Of a stretch of 64,000 nucleotides of DNA, positions 1 to 7,958 are shown piece by piece. The stretch comes from JAEXOD01 sp963667875. GTDB taxonomy: Bacteria; Bacteroidota; Ignavibacteria; Ignavibacteriales; Melioribacteraceae. Numbering within the stretch: the first letter of the stretch is position 1; every line of letters starts with the position of its first letter. The stretch spans positions 1 through 64,000 of the forward strand of contig CAXXGC010000012.1 of assembly GCA_963667875.2 (NCBI GenBank). The letters run 5' to 3'. The translations under genes were made by a program, and so were the position numbers. Below the pieces are notes generated by a model. That model saw only the letters and a list, made by a program, of their open reading frames with translations, was not told the origin of the DNA and ran no database searches.

Positions 1-744
1 GAAATAATTGCACAATACCGTAAATTATCGCGCAAATATCATCCCGATTTATACCAAAGTGCCGATGACAACGTTAAAGAAGTTATGCACGAAAAATTTA
101 TTCAAATTACCGCGGCAAAAGATTATTTAATAAACAACACCCAAAGCGGCGGACAGTATTCGTCATCAGGCAGCAGCAGTTACAGTAACGGTGATAGAAA
201 GTCATCACAGGACGTAAGTCAGTTTGAAGCTTTTATGCAGCGCAGACAGTTTGACCAGGCACAAAATTTAATAAATAGCTTAATAGCGTCAAATGGTGAA
301 AGTCCATATTTGCTGGAATTAAGAATCCGTTTAGCATTGGAAACACAACAATATCAATTAGCTTATGCCGATATTTTGAAAATAGAAAGAATGGACGCAA
401 ATACACAAAACGATCCCGATTTTCAGCATTATAAAACAATAATTGCCGCCCATGCGGGTGATTTTAATACAGCATATACATCTATTGATAAAGCAATTGG
501 TTTATTAAGAACTCCGGCCCCGGCGTTTTTGGCAACAAAAGCCCATGTTTTTATTATGCAGGGACGTGTAAACGAAGCTGATGAAATTATAAAAATACTT
601 GAAAGATACGATCCTAATCATCCATTGGTGCAGCAGCGCAGACAGGTTTTTAACGTAGGCGGTAATTATATGAGTAAATCGGATGCGGGTACAAACGCCT
701 GTGTTCTGTGTGCTCTTTTAGAATGTTTGTTTGATTGTTGTTAA
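1..744 (+). CDS. J-domain (DnaJ-like) protein with TPR-like region and cysteine-rich tail, 5' partial
   Basis: The reading frame is open from base 1, so the gene starts upstream of the window. The first visible residues (IIAQYRKLSRKYHPDLY) are helix II and the HPD loop of a J domain, the part that stimulates the ATPase of DnaK/Hsp70. The rest of a J-domain helix follows (about residues 20-45). Then come a Ser/Gly-rich low-complexity linker and about 110 residues of paired helices that look like TPR repeats. The last 14 residues hold five cysteines (CVLCALLECLFDCC). This makes it a co-chaperone that could hold clients through the TPR part; its client cannot be told. The classical DnaJ zinc domain and C-terminal domains are absent. 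The next gene begins 5 bases after the stop, so the two are probably co-transcribed. The J domain is secure; the role of the Cys tail is unknown. Confidence 0.85.
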   Translation, partial: EIIAQYRKLSRKYHPDLYQSADDNVKEVMHEKFIQITAAKDYLINNTQSGGQYSSSGSSSYSNGDRKSSQDVSQFEAFMQRRQFDQAQNLINSLIASNGESPYLLELRIRLALETQQYQLAYADILKIERMDANTQNDPDFQHYKTIIAAHAGDFNTAYTSIDKAIGLLRTPAPAFLATKAHVFIMQGRVNEADEIIKILERYDPNHPLVQQRRQVFNVGGNYMSKSDAGTNACVLCALLECLFDCC

Positions 745-749
745 TAGAT

Positions 750-1307
750 ATGTTTGAACCGGCAATTATTACTTTGTTGTTAATTACTGTTATTGATAGG
801 GCAGGAATTCCCCTATCGTTTATTACAGGTATGTTTTTGCTTAGAAACGAACCCGACAAGTTAATTCTGTTTTTTTCTTTTGCCGTTATTGCGGGTGTGT
901 TGGGTGACATTTTTATGTATATTGGGGGTGTTTATCTTAAAAATCAAAAAGATACTAATTATTTTACACAAAATGCCGGAATTAAAAACAAAGTAATTAA
1001 AAAATCCGTATTCATTTCTAAAAATCCCATTTTATGGATTTATGTAAGCAAAGTATTTAATTATATAAATCAGTTAATTCCAATTGCTTTAGGGCTAAAT
1101 AGTTTTTCAAAATCCAAATTTTTAATTAATGTAATTATTTCTAATTTAATTTGGTTTGGGTTGTTTTTTGTTTTGTCGGAAAATTGGTTAAAGTTTTTAA
1201 CTCAACAAGGAAAAACTATAGGAATAATTACAGGGGTTATTGGGTTGGGTGTGCTTTTTGTGGGCTTAAAATTTTACGAGACAAAATTGCGCAAAAAACA
1301 AAATTAA
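750..1307 (+). CDS. VTT/DedA-like small membrane protein
   Basis: This 185-residue protein has about four or five hydrophobic segments. The pattern recalls the DedA/VTT (SNARE-associated) family: an early GIPLSFITG re-entrant-like segment, a G-x3-GD-x3-Y-x-GG motif near residue 55, and a later ...IPIALGLNSFSKSKF... segment followed by a membrane helix containing IW. Members act in lipid scrambling or membrane homeostasis at the inner membrane. The match is diffuse, so the family call is tentative. A TTG codon at 735 would overlap the upstream J-domain gene by 10 bases; the ATG at 750 is chosen because it follows that stop directly. No clear Shine-Dalgarno sequence is visible. It is probably translated from the same message as the J-domain gene. 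Confidence 0.55.
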   Translation: MFEPAIITLLLITVIDRAGIPLSFITGMFLLRNEPDKLILFFSFAVIAGVLGDIFMYIGGVYLKNQKDTNYFTQNAGIKNKVIKKSVFISKNPILWIYVSKVFNYINQLIPIALGLNSFSKSKFLINVIISNLIWFGLFFVLSENWLKFLTQQGKTIGIITGVIGLGVLFVGLKFYETKLRKKQN

Positions 1308-1384
1308 TTATATATACGCCTTCCTTTCGTAAACGGGATTTTGCGCTGCTAATTGTTGATTGTCGGCTGTGATATATATTTATT

Positions 1385-1703
1385 CCCAGCCATAAACAGC
1401 CTGTGTGAAAATTGGGGAATGGCACGTTTTCTGTTAATTTTCATTATCGTCCACTATTATTATGCTTGGGTTAAAACCCAATATTTTCTTTTTCCAGATC
1501 CCCAGCTTAAAAGCTGGGGTTATTTAAAAACCTTCTAACTAATTGTAACAACTTTAGTTATAGCTTTACTATTCCCATACAAGCACTTCCGAGAAGTGCC
1601 ATGTTTGTAATAACGCGCACCCCCACCAACCACCAGCACGGCAGAGCCGTACCACCATTGGATATATTATCCCCAATTTTTACACAGTCTGTAAATGGCT
1701 GGG
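1385..1703. repeat. 319-bp palindromic element with ~34-bp imperfect terminal inverted repeats
   Basis: Bases 1385-1418 and 1670-1703 are inverted copies of each other, matching at 30 of 34 positions by hand. Between them lie several short hairpins: 1466-1481, 1500-1519 (9-bp arms, 2-base loop), 1583-1599 and 1639-1651. No protein-coding frame is supported inside. The arrangement resembles a non-autonomous MITE or a cluster of REP-like palindromes. No target-site duplication is evident. It fills most of the 473-base gap between the VTT-like gene and the HD hydrolase, both of which end towards it, so it may also serve as a bidirectional terminator. Confidence 0.6.
1583..1655 (-). repeat. Interspersed repeat unit (hairpin - G/T linker - TTACAAACAT - hairpin)
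   Basis: Read on the minus strand, this unit has an ACGGC/GCCGT hairpin, a G/T-rich linker, the core TTACAAACAT (complement of 1601-1610), then a perfect 7-bp hairpin with a 3-base loop (1583-1599). The same order of parts recurs near 11.3, 11.75 and 12.1 kb, and without the last hairpin in the 61-62 kb tandem array. The unit sits inside the larger inverted-repeat element. Confidence 0.6.
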
Positions 1704-1780
1704 CTAATTGAAAACAAAAAACATATAAAAATCCAACAATCATTTATTACCAATTATCAAAACAGTTTTTTAATTTGTAA

Positions 1781-2500
1781 TTACTCCCCAACCTCTTTAT
1801 AAAATTGATTTAAATAATCTTCCATAAATTTATGCCGTTCTTCAGCTAATTTTATTGCATAATTTGTGTTCATCAAATCTTTTAATAAAAGCAATTTTTC
1901 GTAAAAATGATTAATTGCGGTATTGTTATTATTATAATACGACTGGGTTGATTTGTGTTCTACGGGTTTTCTATCAGGGTCATAAATTTGTCGGCCGGAA
2001 AAACCGCTGTAAGCAAATACCCGGGCAATACCAACGGCACCAATGGCATCTAATCTGTCGGCATCCTGAACAATTTGTCCTTCGATGGTAAGTTTGGTGT
2101 TTTTTTTAGCAATTCCTTTAAACGAAATGTTAGCCACAATATCAACAATGCTGTAAATATCGGTTTCGCTAATAGAAAACTGCATCAGCCATTCTTTTGC
2201 TTTTTGCGGGCCAATATTTATATCACCGCCGTAAAATTTCCAATCTGCAATATCATGCAGCAAAGCGCCCATTTCTATAATAAAAATATTACCTCCTTCA
2301 ACCGAGCTTATTTTTTTAGCGGTTGTCCAAACTCTGTAAATATGATTCCAATCATGCCCCGAACTTTCCAATGAAAATTGACTTTTTATATACTCTTTGG
2401 TATGGTTAATTATTCCTTGTTTGTCTAACTGTAATAGAGGGATTGTTTCCAAAATGCCGTCCTGTAAAATTTTATTTTCAAATGATATAATAAAAATCAA
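1781..2500 (-). CDS. HD-domain phosphohydrolase (YedJ-like)
   Basis: This 239-residue soluble protein carries the metal-binding pattern of the HD superfamily: GHDWNHIYRV (His49, His53), ALLHDIADWK (His82-Asp83), and QDADRLDAIGAVGIARVFAY further on, with the DADRLDA-GA-GIAR signature typical of the YedJ-like branch. Family members are metal-dependent phosphohydrolases, probably of nucleotides, but the substrate is not settled. The N-terminus is some 20 residues longer than in typical relatives and no Shine-Dalgarno sequence supports the first ATG, so translation might begin later at a non-ATG codon. It stands alone, convergent with the upstream VTT-like gene and divergent from the pyruvate-kinase-like gene. 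The 118 bases between it and the latter must hold both promoters. Confidence 0.85.
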   Translation of the reverse strand: MIFIISFENKILQDGILETIPLLQLDKQGIINHTKEYIKSQFSLESSGHDWNHIYRVWTTAKKISSVEGGNIFIIEMGALLHDIADWKFYGGDINIGPQKAKEWLMQFSISETDIYSIVDIVANISFKGIAKKNTKLTIEGQIVQDADRLDAIGAVGIARVFAYSGFSGRQIYDPDRKPVEHKSTQSYYNNNNTAINHFYEKLLLLKDLMNTNYAIKLAEERHKFMEDYLNQFYKEVGE

Positions 2501-2618
2501 AATACGCTAAAAACCCAAGATAATTAAAATATTTGGTATATAAAATTACATAAAAATGTACATTTAATAAAAAAAATATTATTTTAAAACTTATGTTCAA
2601 TTTTATTTAAGAATTAAA

Positions 2619-4463
2619 ATGAAGTTAAAAAAGAAACGAATTGAAGAGATGATTGGTCTTTTAGACCAAATAACTAAAAAAGCAGTTTTATACGAAACTG
2701 AATTTGCTGAAAAGTTAACAAATATTCATCCCGCATATAAAAAATCGGCATTAAACTTTATTCATTATCTTGCTTTGCGTGAAAACGATATACGCGATTT
2801 GCAGGAAAAATTGGGCGAACTTGGAATATCACGGCTTGCACGCGCCGAAAGTAATGTGCTTGCCAGTATTTTGGCTGTTAAAAATTTATTGCGCAAATTG
2901 AATAAATTAAAAAAACAGGATAAAAATAAGGGCAAATTAACACGCAAAAAAGCTAAAAAACAAATACGTACAAATACAAATTCTCTTCTTGGTAAAAAGT
3001 TAAAGGGTTCAAAAACCCGCATTATGGTAACACTTCCCAAAGAAGCAGTTGATGAAAAACATTTAATATATAATTTGGTTGGTGCCGGAATGAGCGCAGC
3101 CCGTATTAATTGCGCCCATGATAATGTTGATGTTTGGTATAAATTGATTGAAAAGATTCATAATGTTAAGAAAAAAACGGGTAAGACTTGTAAAATATGC
3201 ATGGACTTGGGTGGTCCTAAATTAAGAACGGGTAAAATGATTGCCGGTCCAAAAGTTTTACATTTACAACCCGAAAGAGATATTAAAGGAACTGTAACTA
3301 ATCCTTGTGAAGTATTATTTGCACCTAAGGGTACATTGCCAAGTGTTGAATATCCGCAAATAATTCCGGTAGATACTGACTTTTTGAATAAACTTGAAGA
3401 AAATGACAAAATTCAATTTACCGATACGCGTGATAAAAAACGTACATTTAAAATTGGTAAAAAAGAGAATGATGGAGTTGTTGGAAAACTGTTTGATAGT
3501 GCATATATTGAAACAGGAACTGAACTAAATCTATTTAAGCTGGATGTATTATGTGTTACGGCTAAAGTAGAAGATTTGATACCCGTTGAACAATATATTG
3601 TATTAAAAGCCGGTGATATTTTGTATTTGCTGGCCGAAGAGGTTGAAGGTGAACCCGCAAAATATGACGAAAACGGTAATTTACTCAATTCGGCGTTTGT
3701 TTCGTGTACTTTGCCCGAAATATTTAAGGATGTAAAAGAAGGTGAACTTATTGTTTTTGATGATGGCAAAATTGAAGGTAAAATTAAAGAAGTAAGTACC
3801 GAAAAATTAACGGTTGAAATATTTTACGCAAAAGAAATAGGTGAAAAATTAAGAGCCGATAAGGGAATAAATTTACCTGAAAGCAACTTATCAATAAGCG
3901 GTTTGACCGAAAAAGATAAAGAGGATTTGAAATTTATAACCAAAAATGCCGATGTGGTAAATTTTTCGTTTGTAAATAGCGCCAAAGATGTAAACGATTT
4001 ATATTTTGAGTTAAAAAAACTGGAAAAAGAAGATTTAGGCGTAATTTTAAAAATTGAAACGCAAAAAGGATTTAAAAATCTTCCGGAAATATTATTAACC
4101 GCAATGCAGCATTATCCGGTTGGAGTTATGATAGCCCGCGGTGACTTGGCAATAGAAATGGGTTGGAAAAATTTAGCCCGTGCTCAAGAAGAGTTGTTAA
4201 GTTTATGTGAGGCTGTACATATCCCTGTTGTTTGGGCCACGCAGGTTTTAGAAACTCACGCAAAAAAAGGAAGACCTTCTCGTTCGGAAATAACCGACGC
4301 CGCATTAGCCGAACGGGCGGAATGTGTTATGCTTAATAAAGGGCCTTTTATTGTTAAAACAGTTGAGCTTTTAAGTGAGATACTAAAAGACATGGAAGAT
4401 TATCAAGATAAAAAATCAACGCTTTTACCTATGCTTGATATGTTTAATCCGTTTAATAAGTGA
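2619..4463 (+). CDS. Pyruvate-kinase-like protein with N-terminal extension and no C-terminal domain
   Basis: A basic, helical region of about 130 residues precedes a pyruvate-kinase barrel. Recognisable catalytic positions are RINCAH (Arg162, Asn164), MDLGGPKLRTG (Asp196, Lys201), LKIE (Lys478, Glu480), MIARGDLA (Asp509) and WATQVLE (Thr541). These match the substrate, metal and proton-transfer residues of ordinary pyruvate kinase. The barrel is interrupted by a B-domain insertion larger than usual, and the protein stops soon after the last barrel helix, so the allosteric C-terminal domain is missing. In the K+ site the usual Ser is Ala166 and the usual Thr is Leu197, while Lys201 replaces the Glu found in K+-dependent enzymes. 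It is a single gene with no metabolic neighbours. It may be a K+-independent pyruvate kinase or a relative with a changed reaction. The superfamily is certain; the reaction is not. Confidence 0.8.
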   Translation: MKLKKKRIEEMIGLLDQITKKAVLYETEFAEKLTNIHPAYKKSALNFIHYLALRENDIRDLQEKLGELGISRLARAESNVLASILAVKNLLRKLNKLKKQDKNKGKLTRKKAKKQIRTNTNSLLGKKLKGSKTRIMVTLPKEAVDEKHLIYNLVGAGMSAARINCAHDNVDVWYKLIEKIHNVKKKTGKTCKICMDLGGPKLRTGKMIAGPKVLHLQPERDIKGTVTNPCEVLFAPKGTLPSVEYPQIIPVDTDFLNKLEENDKIQFTDTRDKKRTFKIGKKENDGVVGKLFDSAYIETGTELNLFKLDVLCVTAKVEDLIPVEQYIVLKAGDILYLLAEEVEGEPAKYDENGNLLNSAFVSCTLPEIFKDVKEGELIVFDDGKIEGKIKEVSTEKLTVEIFYAKEIGEKLRADKGINLPESNLSISGLTEKDKEDLKFITKNADVVNFSFVNSAKDVNDLYFELKKLEKEDLGVILKIETQKGFKNLPEILLTAMQHYPVGVMIARGDLAIEMGWKNLARAQEELLSLCEAVHIPVVWATQVLETHAKKGRPSRSEITDAALAERAECVMLNKGPFIVKTVELLSEILKDMEDYQDKKSTLLPMLDMFNPFNK

Positions 4464-4599
4464 TGAAATTGTTAAAAAACTACTAAAATTGTATTTATCT
4501 CACTGATTTTTAACAAATTAATTATTATCTTAAATATTAAAATAAATTTTATACATTTAACTATTGTTTCATTAATATACCTTATATCGAGAGAAAAAT

Positions 4600-5406
4600 A
4601 TGTTTAGAGTTCTTGTTGTTGATGATGATGAAAATGTAAACATGTTTATCAGTCGTTTATTGACAAAAAAATTCAAATGTGAAGTGACTTGGGCAAAAAA
4701 TGGTTTAGAAGCCTTATCTTTGGTAAAAGGGGTTAAACCTGAAGTTATTTTTCTTGATATAACGATGCCTGTTATGAATGGTATTGAAACACTCGGTGCT
4801 TTACGATCAGATCTGGACACAAAGGATTTACCTGTTATTATGCTTACAGCTGTAAGTGAAAAAAATGTTGTGGCCGAAATAATGAAATTGGGCGTTTTTG
4901 ATTATATGTTAAAACCTCTTATTTATGATACAACATTTATTAGAATTAAAGAGATATTTGAAAGAATCAAAAAAGTTGAAGAGGAAAGACTTAAATCGAT
5001 GCGTTCGAAACCCGAAGAAAAAAGAACTCAGGTTGCTGAGATATTTTTACTTGCAGGGACTGATATAGAATTAAAAAGAATGTTAAGACTTAAACTGGAA
5101 AAGTATTTTACTGTTATAGAAACAGAAACCGGGGTTGAAGGTCTAAAATTGTTTTTATCTGAAAAACCTTCTTTTGTTTGTGTTGGCGAAGGATTACCTC
5201 TTCTAAATGAAAATTTGCTTGTCCAAAAAATAAGATCTAATTCTTCGCGCAACGAAGTTAAAATAATCTTGATTAAAAAGAATCCGGTTATTAGCGAAGA
5301 TGAGCGTGCCCTTTTTGATAGTGTTGTAATACGAGCATTAAATAACGAAGTTAATGCCCGCAACATTATTGAAGTGGTTGAAAAAGCCAGAAATTTTAAA
5401 TTTTAA
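4600..5406 (+). CDS. Response regulator with one intact and one degenerate receiver domain
   Basis: Residues 1-125 form a standard receiver domain: VVDDDENV acidic pocket, FLDITMPVMNG with the phospho-accepting Asp, the switch threonine in MLTAVS, and the conserved Lys in MLKPL. A charged linker follows. Residues about 143-262 have the same alternating strand/helix layout (EIFLLAGTDIELKRML...) but lack the acidic pocket and the phospho-Asp (VGEGLPLLNEN), so this is a pseudo-receiver. No DNA-binding or enzymatic output domain is present. The gene converges on the two twin kinases and its stop overlaps theirs by 4 bases (5403-5406). A role as phosphate sink, allosteric partner or adaptor for those kinases is a reasonable inference. 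Confidence 0.85.
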   Translation: MFRVLVVDDDENVNMFISRLLTKKFKCEVTWAKNGLEALSLVKGVKPEVIFLDITMPVMNGIETLGALRSDLDTKDLPVIMLTAVSEKNVVAEIMKLGVFDYMLKPLIYDTTFIRIKEIFERIKKVEEERLKSMRSKPEEKRTQVAEIFLLAGTDIELKRMLRLKLEKYFTVIETETGVEGLKLFLSEKPSFVCVGEGLPLLNENLLVQKIRSNSSRNEVKIILIKKNPVISEDERALFDSVVIRALNNEVNARNIIEVVEKARNFKF

Positions 5407-6551
5407 GTTCCGGGAATCTTTGGAATTTCAATTGTAAATGTAGTTCCCTCGTTAGGATTTGATATAAAATAAATTTTCCCGCCTAAATATTTTTCAACTA
5501 ACAATTTCATACTGTACGTGCCTAATCCTCTGTTTGGTGCTTTTGTGGAAAATGATCTCTGAAAAATTTGCGCTTGAATTTCTTTAGGCATAAAAAGAGA
5601 GTTCTGTACCCAAAATAAAATAGAGTTAGCTTTTATGTTTATTCCGGTTGAAATTCCTTTCCCTTTTGGAGTTGCTTCTAAAGCGTTTTTTAACATATTA
5701 GTCAAAATTCGGGATAATAAGCGTTTGTCTGTTAAAATGGTTTCACTTTGCAAAAATGGTATAAAACTAATAATTTTCTCTTTTGAAACTTCATGAAAAG
5801 AAATTTGTTTTATTACATCTTGAATATAACTGTTTAGTTCAACAAAATCCGGAGTTACCGATAGTTCGCCATTTTCCGCAGAAGCTAAATCTCGTTGACT
5901 AACAATTTCATCTAACAATCGTGTGCTTAGTTTGCTGATATCATCTAAAAGTCCTTTTGATTCGTTTTCATCATCACATTCTTTTAAAAAATCGATAAAT
6001 CCGTTTAATCCGCCTGCAGTATTAATAACATCGTGAAAAAATATTTTTTCCAAAAACCGTTTTCGCTTTTGCTCGCTTATATCACTTATTGACATAATCG
6101 TAAAACTTTCATTGTTTACATTAAAAGGAGTGGAAGTAATTAAAAAATCAAACGAACTGTTTCCCGTATTCTGAAGAGCGGTTATTCTACACTCTTTGGA
6201 GACTTTAGTATTTGACATTTGACTTTCTATAATTGAATTTACAGCCCCGCAAAACCTGCAATTTTCGGAAGTACCACATCCGCCCGGCTCAATATTAGAG
6301 TTGATACAATTTAATACTTCACCCGGCCTTTTGCCGTAAATATCCGCAGGGTTATTAATATTTAATAAATTCAGCAAAACCGGATTAGAATACAAAATTT
6401 GGCGTTGCTGATTAAGAATAACAGCAATTGTAGATAGAGAATCTAAAACGGCAGTAATATTTGGCAGAGTTTGTATATGTGAATTTTCAATAAAAATTTC
6501 TTTATCATTTTTTCTTTCCGGTGAAGCAAATTTTGAAGTAAGTTCTGTCAT
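5403..6551 (-). CDS. Soluble PAS sensor histidine kinase with conserved five-Cys motif (twin 2)
   Basis: This 382-residue protein has no membrane segment. A PAS domain (about residues 30-160) carries Cys82, Cys92, Cys98, Cys101 and Cys121, spaced C-x9-C-x5-C-x2-C-x19-C around GGCGTSENCRFCGA. The phospho-acceptor is His173 in KIFFHDVINTAGGL. The ATPase domain has the N box (NMLKNALEA) and RSFSTK...RGLGTYSMK. The usual DxGxG of the G1 box is replaced by a WVQNS sequence. An AGGA ribosome site lies just before the ATG. It is the second gene of a pair, 25 bases after its same-length twin. Family knowledge suggests the cysteines bind metal, heme or Fe-S, or act as a redox switch; this is not proven. 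The partner may be the convergent double-receiver protein. Confidence 0.88.
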   Translation of the reverse strand: MTELTSKFASPERKNDKEIFIENSHIQTLPNITAVLDSLSTIAVILNQQRQILYSNPVLLNLLNINNPADIYGKRPGEVLNCINSNIEPGGCGTSENCRFCGAVNSIIESQMSNTKVSKECRITALQNTGNSSFDFLITSTPFNVNNESFTIMSISDISEQKRKRFLEKIFFHDVINTAGGLNGFIDFLKECDDENESKGLLDDISKLSTRLLDEIVSQRDLASAENGELSVTPDFVELNSYIQDVIKQISFHEVSKEKIISFIPFLQSETILTDKRLLSRILTNMLKNALEATPKGKGISTGINIKANSILFWVQNSLFMPKEIQAQIFQRSFSTKAPNRGLGTYSMKLLVEKYLGGKIYFISNPNEGTTFTIEIPKIPGT

Positions 6552-6576
6552 AAAGATTCCTTAAAAAAGTATAAAA

Positions 6577-7725
6577 CTAAATATCGTTATTAATAATGGG
6601 AAGCGTTAACGAAAAAGTAGTTCCGGTTTTAATGTCGGAAACAAAATCCACTTTTCCATGGAGATAATTTTCGGCAAAAATTTTCATGCTGAATGTGCCT
6701 AGTCCTCTGCTTTTTCCTTTTGTTGAAAAATTTCTTTGAAAAATTTGAAATTGTGTCGATTTAGGTATAATTGAGTGGTTGTGAACCCAAAACAGGATTT
6801 TATTGTCATCAATTAATTTGGAGCCTATTGTTACAGTATTTCCTTCTTCGGAAGCTTCCAACGCATTTTTTAACATATTTGTTAATATGCGGTACAAAAG
6901 ATTTTTGTCTGTTTCAAAATCGCTATCTTGCAAATCGGATGATATTATTATTTTTTTATCTTTTGCAATTTCAGAGTACGAAATTTGTGAAACAATATTT
7001 TCAATAACTAACTTGTTGTTAAGCCGCAAAAGTGAAATATTCAACTCGCCATTTTCAGCGGCAGTTAAATCGCGTTGAGTTAAAATTTCCTCAATTAGTC
7101 TATTACTTAAAATACTTAAGTCTTTTTTAATTTCTGCAAATTCAGCTGGTGGAGGATTTGAATTTAAATATTGGACCAAACCATTTAAACTGCCAACTGT
7201 ATTTAGAATATCATGGAAAAACATTCTTTCAAGCAATCTTTTTCTTTTTATTTCGCTAATGTCTTCAAGTGAAACAATTGTAAACAACCTGTCTTCAAAA
7301 TTAAACGGTGACGCTGTTATTAAAAAATCATAAGCGGTAATTTTATTATCCTTTTTTGCAAGTATTCTGCATTCCTCGGATACTTTAGTTCTTTTGCTTT
7401 GGCATAATAAAATAATATTAACACCGCCGCATAATTTACAGTATTCCGATGTGCCGCATCCGCCAAATTCTTTATCAGCGTTAATACAATTAAATATCTC
7501 ACCTTGTCTTTTCCCCAGTATGTCTTCCAGGGTTAAATTGTATCTGCTTAAAAGGGAATCGTTAGAATAAACAAGCTGTCGTTTATCATTAATTATACAA
7601 ACATAATACGGAAGGGTATCAAAGACGGATTCAATTAAAGGAAGGGCCTTCAATTTTTCAAAGTCACTGATTATCTGATTTACATTGTCCTTAATGGCTG
7701 GTGCATATTTTGTGTCGAATGCCAT
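6577..7725 (-). CDS. Soluble PAS sensor histidine kinase with conserved five-Cys motif (twin 1)
   Basis: This is a tandem paralogue of the following gene, with the same length (382 residues) and architecture. The PAS cysteines are Cys80, Cys90, Cys96, Cys99 and Cys119, in exactly the same C-x9-C-x5-C-x2-C-x19-C spacing. An extra cysteine (Cys108) lies inside the last interval and Cys43 lies earlier. His171 in RMFFHDILNTVGSL is the phospho-acceptor. The ATPase domain again has WVHNHS where DxGxG is expected, followed by RNFSTKG...RGLGTFSMK. A good ribosome-binding site (aaaggag, 8 bases before the ATG) marks the start. As first gene of the pair it should carry the promoter, in the 233-base gap shared divergently with the Tricorn gene. 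The duplication suggests two sensors tuned to related signals or working as a heterodimer. Confidence 0.88.
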   Translation of the reverse strand: MAFDTKYAPAIKDNVNQIISDFEKLKALPLIESVFDTLPYYVCIINDKRQLVYSNDSLLSRYNLTLEDILGKRQGEIFNCINADKEFGGCGTSEYCKLCGGVNIILLCQSKRTKVSEECRILAKKDNKITAYDFLITASPFNFEDRLFTIVSLEDISEIKRKRLLERMFFHDILNTVGSLNGLVQYLNSNPPPAEFAEIKKDLSILSNRLIEEILTQRDLTAAENGELNISLLRLNNKLVIENIVSQISYSEIAKDKKIIISSDLQDSDFETDKNLLYRILTNMLKNALEASEEGNTVTIGSKLIDDNKILFWVHNHSIIPKSTQFQIFQRNFSTKGKSRGLGTFSMKIFAENYLHGKVDFVSDIKTGTTFSLTLPIINNDI

Positions 7726-7958
7726 TATTTGTTCTCCTTTTTTAAGTTCCGGCGATTTTAATAATAAATTTTACACATAAAACAAATTGCCGAGACTTTA
7801 ATGTAAATAATATTTTTAATATACAAAAAAGATATTAAAAAATCTGTTAAAAATAAACTTGTTGTTGCTTAATAAATATAAAATTAAGTTTGAAAACAAA
7901 TCTATTTACGGTATTATGCGTATAATAAAAAATCTAATTTATGTTTTATGGAGCTTAT

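Noticed and set aside
2619..4463. The pyruvate-kinase-like gene as truncated by a frameshift that removed the C-terminal domain
   Set aside because: Only 136 bases separate its stop from the next gene and they show no remnant of that domain in any frame; the protein ends cleanly after the barrel.
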